From: Brevibacterium rongguiense
GTDB taxonomy: Bacteria > Actinomycetota > Actinomycetes > Actinomycetales > Brevibacteriaceae
NCBI RefSeq assembly: GCF_009857845.1
Contig: NZ_WWEQ01000011.1
Location: 1-64,000 of the forward strand
Reading direction: 5' to 3'
DNA length: 64,000 bases
Shown: positions 58,960-64,000 of the stretch, piece by piece
How the letters are laid out: each line of letters starts with the position of its first letter
How positions within the stretch are numbered: the stretch's first letter is position 1
Made by a program: the position numbers and the translations under genes
Notes under the pieces: generated by a model
The model's input: only the letters and a program-made list of their open reading frames with translations
What the model was told of the DNA's origin: nothing
Databases searched by the model: none

Positions 58960-60150
58960 TCACAGCGCCGGGTCGGCGGCGAACCCCTCGATGCGCGCGC
59001 GCTCGCCGAGGACGTCGCGCAGGTCGGGCACCGCGGCGCTGTGGACCAGCGCGCCGTCCGACCGGTCGAAGATGCGCAGCCGCCCCGCGTCATCGTCTGC
59101 GATGTCGAGCACTGCCACGCAGTCCCGGCTGAAGTCGACGACCGCGGACTGCTCGGCCACCCAGTCCGCGCCCGTGTCGAACAGGCGCCGGGTCTTCGCG
59201 GTCGCGAGCTCCGTGCGCCAGACCACCCCGTCGCTGCTCACCCAGTCGAGGGCGCCTCGGCTGAGCGAGAGGGCGGAGAAGACCGGGTCGATGCCGTAGT
59301 CGCCGAAGTCGAACCGCCGCGCGGCTCCGCGCTCGTCGGTGAGCGTGCGCACCGTGCTCCGCCCCGAGGCGGCATCGATCCGGCGCAACCGGGCGGTCTT
59401 CTCCTCCGGGCGCTCGCTGTCCACGATCGCCGACACCACGCCGTCCCGGCAGGGCGCCGGGCGCTGCGTGTAGAGGGGCAGCGCCTCGGGTGCCACACGC
59501 GCGTGCCCCAGTACGCTCAGCCGGTGGGTGAGCGGATCGATGCGCGAGATCGTCTCCGCCATCCGCGGCTCGGAGTCTGCCTCCCCGTCCGCCTCATCGT
59601 CCACGGCCACCCCGATCAGCCCGGACGCGCACACGCCGATGCCCAGATAGGAGCCGTCGACCGCGGTGTCAGAGAAGCGCCCGCGCTGGGTCGAGCTCAC
59701 GACCACGCGATAGGCGTCATCGGCCTGCCCGTCGTTGTAGACCGCGCCGAATGCGCCCCGCCCGCGCAGCGGGTACGCGGCGACCTGGGCGTCGGGCTTG
59801 CGGTGCTCCACGTGCGCCGACCCGCCGCCGAAGAAGCGGTGGTCGAACTCCCGGTCGGCGACGAGCACCTGCCCATCGGACCAGACGGGCGTCCCGCCCT
59901 GCATGGGGGCACTCCGGTAGGCGCGCAGCGAGCCGTCCCGGTCGATCGCCGCCACGAAGCTCCGGGGGCGCGCGCTGTCATCGTCGAGGTAAGGGGCCTG
60001 GGGGCTGATGAACAGCGCGGCGACGGTCTGGTCCGTCACGAGCGCATCGGCGTCGACCTCCACGCCGGGCCGTGCAGTCGAACAGCCGGCCAGGAGCAGC
60101 GCACCGGCAAGTGCGCCGCCCAGTGCGGGCACGAGCGCTCGGCGTCCCAT
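58960..60150 (-). CDS. Predicted lipoprotein of unknown function
   Basis: 396-residue exported protein with a type II signal peptide: MGRRALVPALGGALAGALLLAGC, lipobox LAGC with C23. The mature part has repeated short segments with D/G turns and central W or Y strands (FVAAIDRDGSLRAYRSAP, VWSDGQVLVADREFD, CVAVLDIADDDAGRLRIFDRSDGALVHSAAVPDLRDVLG), compatible with a beta-propeller-like fold, but no family was recognised. It starts 27 bases after pyk on the same strand and is probably co-transcribed with it. The spacer 58829-58959 before tRNA-Gly holds no other gene. Confidence 0.72.
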   Translation of the reverse strand: MGRRALVPALGGALAGALLLAGCSTARPGVEVDADALVTDQTVAALFISPQAPYLDDDSARPRSFVAAIDRDGSLRAYRSAPMQGGTPVWSDGQVLVADREFDHRFFGGGSAHVEHRKPDAQVAAYPLRGRGAFGAVYNDGQADDAYRVVVSSTQRGRFSDTAVDGSYLGIGVCASGLIGVAVDDEADGEADSEPRMAETISRIDPLTHRLSVLGHARVAPEALPLYTQRPAPCRDGVVSAIVDSERPEEKTARLRRIDAASGRSTVRTLTDERGAARRFDFGDYGIDPVFSALSLSRGALDWVSSDGVVWRTELATAKTRRLFDTGADWVAEQSAVVDFSRDCVAVLDIADDDAGRLRIFDRSDGALVHSAAVPDLRDVLGERARIEGFAADPAL

Positions 60151-60177
60151 CGGCCCGGCCCGGCTGCCGCGCGCGGC

Positions 60178-61695
60178 TCAGCGGGCGCGGCCCTGGGCGC
60201 GCGGCTCGGGGACCTCGCCGTAGCCGGCCAGGGGGTCCTCGAAGTCGACGTCGTCCTCGCGGTAGGCCGCGGCCAGGCCCTTCGAGGCGTCGCCGATGCG
60301 GTGGATGCGCAGGGCGTTCGTCGAGCCGGCGATGCCGGGCGGCGAGCCCGCGACGAGCACGCACAGCTGGCCGTCCTCGGCGACTCCGGAGCCGAGCAGC
60401 ACCTCGTCGACCTGGCGCGCCATCTGGTCCGTGTGGCGCACGGAGTTCACGAGGAACGTCCGCACCCCCCACGTGAGCGCCAGCTGGTGGCGCACGCGGA
60501 TGTCCGGGGTGAACGCGAGGACCGGCTTGGGGCTGCGCAGCCGGGACATGCGCCGCACGGAATCGCCGGTCTGCGTGAACGTGCACAGCAGCTCGATGCC
60601 CAACAGGTCGGCGATCTCCACGGCGGCCGCGGTGATCGCCCCGCCGCGCGTGTGCGGGCGGGTGCCCAGCCCGGGCACGCGCTCGAGCCCGTGCTCCTCC
60701 GTGGACTCGATGATGCGCCCCATCGTGCGCACCGCCTCCAGCCAGTGCTTGCCCACCGAGGTCTCGCCGGAGAGCATGAGCGCATCGGCGCCGTCGAGGA
60801 CGGCGTTCGCGCAGTCGCTGGCCTCCGCGCGGGTGGGCCGCGGCTCCTCGATCATCGATTCGAGCATCTGGGTCGCGACGATGACGGGCTTCGCGGCCTG
60901 CCGGCACAGCTCGACCGCCCGCTTCTGCACGATGGGCACCTGTTCGAGCGGCAGTTCGACGCCCAGGTCGCCGCGGGCCACCATGACGCCGTCGAACGCG
61001 TCGACGATCTCCGGCAGCGCCTCGACCGCCTGGGGCTTCTCCAGCTTCGCGATGACGGGGATGCGGATGCCCTCCTCGTCCATGATCGCGCGCACGAGCT
61101 CCGCGTCCTCCGCCGAGCGCACGAACGACAGCGCGACCCAGTCGGCGCCCATCCGCAGGCCGAAGCGCAGGTCGTCGATGTCCTTGTCCGACAGGGCGGG
61201 CACGGACACGGCCACGCCCGGCAGGTTGATGCCCTTGTGGTCGGAGACCGTCCCCGGCACCTCGACCTCGCATTCGACATCGGTGTCCGTCACGCCGACC
61301 GCCCGCAGCCGCACGCGGCCGTCGTCGATGAGGAGGGGATCGCCCACCTGGACGTCGCCGGGCAGCCCCTTGTACGTCGTGCCGACCGCCTGAGCGTCGC
61401 CGGGCACGTCACGGGTCGTGATCGTGAAGCGAGCGCCGGCCTCGAGGCGCACCGGGCCAGCGGCGAACGTCTCGAGCCGGATCTTGGGGCCCTGCAGATC
61501 GATGAGGACCGCGATCGCGCGCCCCGTGTCGAGGGCGGCGCGGCGCACCCAGTCGTACTTCTCCCGATGCTGGGCGTGGGTGCCGTGGCTGAAGTTGAAG
61601 CGGGTGACATCCACCCCCTCCTCGATGAGGGCCCGCATGTCCTCGTAGTCGGATTGGGCCGGGCCCAGCGTCGCGACGATCTTTGCGTGCCTCAT
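60178..61695 (-). CDS. pyk: Pyruvate kinase
   Basis: Converts phosphoenolpyruvate and ADP to pyruvate and ATP. The 505-residue protein has MRHAKIVATLGPAQ at the N-terminus, NFSHG at 34-38, LIDLQGPKIRLETF, the catalytic lysine region VIAKLEKPQAVEALPEI, ARGDLGVELPLEQVPIVQK, and the hallmark TQMLESMIEEPRPTRAEASDCANAVLDGADALMLSGETSVG. It is about 20 residues longer than usual at the C-terminus (polar tail). I use the ATG at 61695; a GTG at 61701 overlapping the gltD stop as GTGA is the alternative. TATCGT 7 bases upstream suggests an additional leaderless promoter. Confidence 0.95.
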   Translation of the reverse strand: MRHAKIVATLGPAQSDYEDMRALIEEGVDVTRFNFSHGTHAQHREKYDWVRRAALDTGRAIAVLIDLQGPKIRLETFAAGPVRLEAGARFTITTRDVPGDAQAVGTTYKGLPGDVQVGDPLLIDDGRVRLRAVGVTDTDVECEVEVPGTVSDHKGINLPGVAVSVPALSDKDIDDLRFGLRMGADWVALSFVRSAEDAELVRAIMDEEGIRIPVIAKLEKPQAVEALPEIVDAFDGVMVARGDLGVELPLEQVPIVQKRAVELCRQAAKPVIVATQMLESMIEEPRPTRAEASDCANAVLDGADALMLSGETSVGKHWLEAVRTMGRIIESTEEHGLERVPGLGTRPHTRGGAITAAAVEIADLLGIELLCTFTQTGDSVRRMSRLRSPKPVLAFTPDIRVRHQLALTWGVRTFLVNSVRHTDQMARQVDEVLLGSGVAEDGQLCVLVAGSPPGIAGSTNALRIHRIGDASKGLAAAYREDDVDFEDPLAGYGEVPEPRAQGRAR

Positions 61696-61697
61696 GC

Positions 61698-63164
61698 TCA
61701 CAACGATACCGGGCGGGGCGCCGCCAGTGCGACATCGGAGGGGCGGACCGGGCTGGGCAGCAGGGTCTGCCCGGTGAGGTGGGCGTCCACGGCGGCGGCC
61801 GCCGCGCGGCCCTCCGCGATCGCCCACACGATGAGCGACTGGCCGCGCCCCGCATCGCCGGCCGCGAAGACCCCCGGCTGGTTCGTCGCATAGCCCTCGT
61901 CGCGGCCGATCGTGGGGCCGGAGAACTCGATCCCGAAGGACTCGAGTGCCTGCGCGTGCGGTCCCGTGAAGCCCATCGCGATGAGCACGAGGTCGGCCGG
62001 CAGCTCCTCCTCCGTGCCCTCCTCGGGCGCCCGCCCGGTCTCCGTGAATGCGGTCCGGGCCACCTCGAGGGCGCGCACGGCGCCGTCCTCGTCGCCGATG
62101 AAGCGCACGGTCGAGGCGAGGAAGCGCCGCTCGCCGCCCTCCTCGTGCGAGGTGGAGACCTCGAACAGCCGGGGGGTGGTCGGCCACGGCTGGTGCGCGG
62201 GGCGCTCCCGGGGCGGCTCCTCACCGATCGCGAGCGTCGTGACGGAGGCCGCCTGCTGGCGCAGCGCCGTGCCCAGGCAGTCCGAGCCCGTATCGCCGCC
62301 GCCGATGATGACGACGTGCTTGCCGCGCGCGTCGATGACCGGCTCGGGGTCGCCGTGCTGCTGCCGGTTGACCGGCACGAGGTAGTCCATCGCGTACTCG
62401 ATGCCGGACAGCTCGCGTCCGGGCAGCGGCAGCTCGCGCGGCACCTCGGCGCCGGTGGCGATGACGACCGCGTCGAAGCGCTCGTCCAGGTCCGCCCAGC
62501 TCATGTCCCGGCCCACCTCGCAGTTCGTGCGGAAGCGCGTGCCCTCCGCCTCCAGCTGGGCGACGCGCCGGTCGATCTGGGCGTGCTCGAGCTTGAACTC
62601 CGGGATGCCGTAGCGCAGCAGGCCGCCCACGCGGTCCTCGCGCTCGTAGACGACGACGGTGTGCCCGGCCCGGGTGAGCTGCTGGGCGGCCGCGAGCCCC
62701 GCGGGGCCCGAGCCCACGACGGCAACCGTGCGCCCCGTGATGCGCTCCGGGACGAAGGGCCGGATGAGGCCCTCCTCGAAGCCGCGGTCGACGATCGTGA
62801 CCTCGATGTTCTTGATGGTCACCGGCGGCTGGTTAATCCCCAGCACGCAGGAGTCCTCGCACGGCGCGGGGCACGCGCGGCCGGTGAACTCGGGGAAGTT
62901 GTTCGTCGAGTGCAGCAGGTCCACGGCGCGCGGCAGGTCGTCGACCCACATCGCCTCGTTCCACTCCGGGATGAGATTGCCCAGCGGGCAGCCCTGGTGG
63001 CAGAACGGCACACCGCAGTCCATGCACCGGCCGGCCTGGCCGATGAATGCCTCGCGGCCCAGCTGCGTGCCGATCTCGCGATGGTCGAGCAGCCGCAGCG
63101 CCACCGGCCGCTTGGCCGGCAGCTCGCGCTCGCGGACCTTGAGAAAGCCGCGCGGATCAGCCAT
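61698..63164 (-). CDS. gltD: Glutamate synthase small subunit GltD
   Basis: NADPH-dependent FAD/4Fe-4S subunit that supplies electrons to GltB. The 488-residue protein has N-terminal cluster cysteines C47, C50, C55, C59 (CMDCGVPFCHQGC) and C98, C102, C106 (CPAPCEDSC), FAD motif GSGPAGLAA at 151-159, NADPH motif GGGDTGSDCLGTAL and the C-terminal FAD motif GVFAAGDAGRGQSLIVWAI. Its ATG overlaps the gltB stop by 8 bases and its stop touches pyk. Confidence 0.95.
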   Translation of the reverse strand: MADPRGFLKVRERELPAKRPVALRLLDHREIGTQLGREAFIGQAGRCMDCGVPFCHQGCPLGNLIPEWNEAMWVDDLPRAVDLLHSTNNFPEFTGRACPAPCEDSCVLGINQPPVTIKNIEVTIVDRGFEEGLIRPFVPERITGRTVAVVGSGPAGLAAAQQLTRAGHTVVVYEREDRVGGLLRYGIPEFKLEHAQIDRRVAQLEAEGTRFRTNCEVGRDMSWADLDERFDAVVIATGAEVPRELPLPGRELSGIEYAMDYLVPVNRQQHGDPEPVIDARGKHVVIIGGGDTGSDCLGTALRQQAASVTTLAIGEEPPRERPAHQPWPTTPRLFEVSTSHEEGGERRFLASTVRFIGDEDGAVRALEVARTAFTETGRAPEEGTEEELPADLVLIAMGFTGPHAQALESFGIEFSGPTIGRDEGYATNQPGVFAAGDAGRGQSLIVWAIAEGRAAAAAVDAHLTGQTLLPSPVRPSDVALAAPRPVSL

Positions 63165-64000
63165 GGTTGACCTCCAGAATCCTCTCCCATGCCTCGTCGC
63201 CCTCCGGGTCGAGGCCGGTCTGCTCGCACATCTGCTGGATCTCCAGCACGCTCGCGTATTCGACGGGCACGAGCTTGGTGAACCGGCTGAACACGTCCTC
63301 GCCCTGCTCCATCTGCTCGAGGAGCGAGGCGGCCAGCGGCGAATCCGTGCGCGCCGCGTGCTCGAGGAGCAGGTCGCGCACGGTCAGCGCGTCCTCGGCG
63401 GCCAGCGAGCTGAGCGAGAACGCCCCGGCCGCGCGGTCGGCGGGGTTGATCCGGGCGGGGTTGAAGTCGAGCATGTAGGCGGTGCCGCCGGACATGCCCG
63501 CGGCGAAGTTGCGGCCGACGGCTCCCAGGACCAGGGCCGTGCCGCCGGTCATGTACTCGAGGCCGTGGTCGCCGATGCCCTCGACGACCGCGGTCGCCCC
63601 GGAGTTGCGCACGAGGAACCGCTCCCCCACCTGGCCGTTGAGGAACATCGTGCCGCCCGTGGCGCCGTAGCCGATGACGTTGCCCGCGATGACGCTGTCC
63701 TCGGGCCGCCCGCGCCCGCCCGGTGCCGGGAAGACGCTGACGGTGCCCCCAGAGAGCCCCTTGCCGACGTAGTCGTTGGCGTCGCCGCACATCTCGAGGC
63801 TCACCCCGGCGGGCAGGAAGGCGCCCAGCGACTGCCCGGCGCAGCCGCTCAGGCGCACGCGGATCGTGCCCTCCGGCAGCTCGTCGAGGCCGCAGGCGCG
63901 GGTGACCGCGTTGCCGAGCAGCGTGCCGATCGAGCGGTCGACGTTGGTCGCCCGGGCGTCGATGACGACGGGCTCCCGGCGCTCGAGGGCCGGGGCCGCG
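63157..64000 (-). CDS. gltB: Glutamate synthase large subunit GltB, 3' part only
   Basis: C-terminal ~280 residues of the large subunit; the gene continues beyond the window end. The visible part is the GXGXG beta-helix domain: SGCAGQSLGAFLPAGVSLEM, DSVIAGNVIGYGATGGTMFLNGQVGERFLVRNSGATAVVEGIGDHGLEYMTGG (repeated G-x-x-G steps) and RNFAAGMSGGTAYMLD, followed by a C-terminal helical tail ending WERILEVNHG. The amidotransferase, FMN and cluster domains must lie outside. Order gltB-gltD-pyk on the minus strand. Confidence 0.94.
   Translation of the reverse strand, partial: AAPALERREPVVIDARATNVDRSIGTLLGNAVTRACGLDELPEGTIRVRLSGCAGQSLGAFLPAGVSLEMCGDANDYVGKGLSGGTVSVFPAPGGRGRPEDSVIAGNVIGYGATGGTMFLNGQVGERFLVRNSGATAVVEGIGDHGLEYMTGGTALVLGAVGRNFAAGMSGGTAYMLDFNPARINPADRAAGAFSLSSLAAEDALTVRDLLLEHAARTDSPLAASLLEQMEQGEDVFSRFTKLVPVEYASVLEIQQMCEQTGLDPEGDEAWERILEVNHG

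Overview
The window is about 64 kb of very GC-rich DNA with densely packed genes, many joined by 4-base ATGA/GTGA overlaps. It reads as core chromosome of a high-GC actinobacterium, most likely of the order Micrococcales; genus cannot be fixed from the sequence alone. Supporting markers are WhiA, a SufR-led suf operon, a YvcK-RapZ-WhiA block, an ANTAR response regulator beside polA, a four-repeat ribosomal protein S1, and -10 boxes of the TANNNT type without strong -35 boxes. No phage, insertion sequence, CRISPR array, rRNA or secondary-metabolite cluster was seen.

Layout: (1) 55-2811, rnhA, a zinc metallopeptidase and a HutD-like protein. (2) 2874-9404 minus strand, an iron-sulfur assembly operon sufR-B-D-Rieske-C-S-U-T from one promoter. 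(3) 9582-16503 plus strand, an ABC-2 exporter pair, heme A synthase ctaA, and a heterodimeric ABC exporter whose first subunit has a degenerate nucleotide site. (4) 16573-19361, an AraC regulator, a two-domain VOC protein and ctaB. (5) 19526-27745, central carbon metabolism: tkt-tal-pgi forward, facing gap-pgk-tpiA-secG across a perfect 21-bp hairpin. (6) 27802-35512 minus strand, whiA-yvcK-rapZ-uvrC-uvrA; the uvrA frame is broken by an apparent one-base deletion that fuses it in frame to uvrC. (7) 35622-42514, a DUF3516-type helicase, a YciI protein, a TerC metal exporter behind a yybP-ykoY (manganese) riboswitch, and uvrB. (8) 42647-47740, a complete branched-chain amino acid ABC importer livKHMGF. 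(9) 47952-53960, an OsmC protein, coaE, an orphan polytopic membrane protein, rpsA and a methyltransferase. (10) 54051-64000, polA, a PaaI-like thioesterase, a PdtaR-like antiterminator, tRNA-Leu(CAA) and tRNA-Gly(CCC) facing each other across a hairpin, a lipoprotein, pyk, gltD and the 3' end of gltB.

Functional themes: iron-sulfur assembly feeds Fe-S enzymes such as GltBD; ctaA and ctaB make heme A for cytochrome oxidase; tkt/tal/pgi/tpiA/pgk/gap/pyk cover most of glycolysis and the non-oxidative pentose phosphate pathway; uvrA/B/C and polA are nucleotide excision repair. The most informative signals beyond gene content are regulatory: the manganese riboswitch, a recurring TANNNT-N6-RTG leaderless promoter on repair and housekeeping genes, hairpins in the liv and rpsA regions, and two GC-rich repeat-bearing spacers (38532-39085 and 58253-58348). 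I found no convincing new multi-gene system; the window is mostly conserved housekeeping genes.
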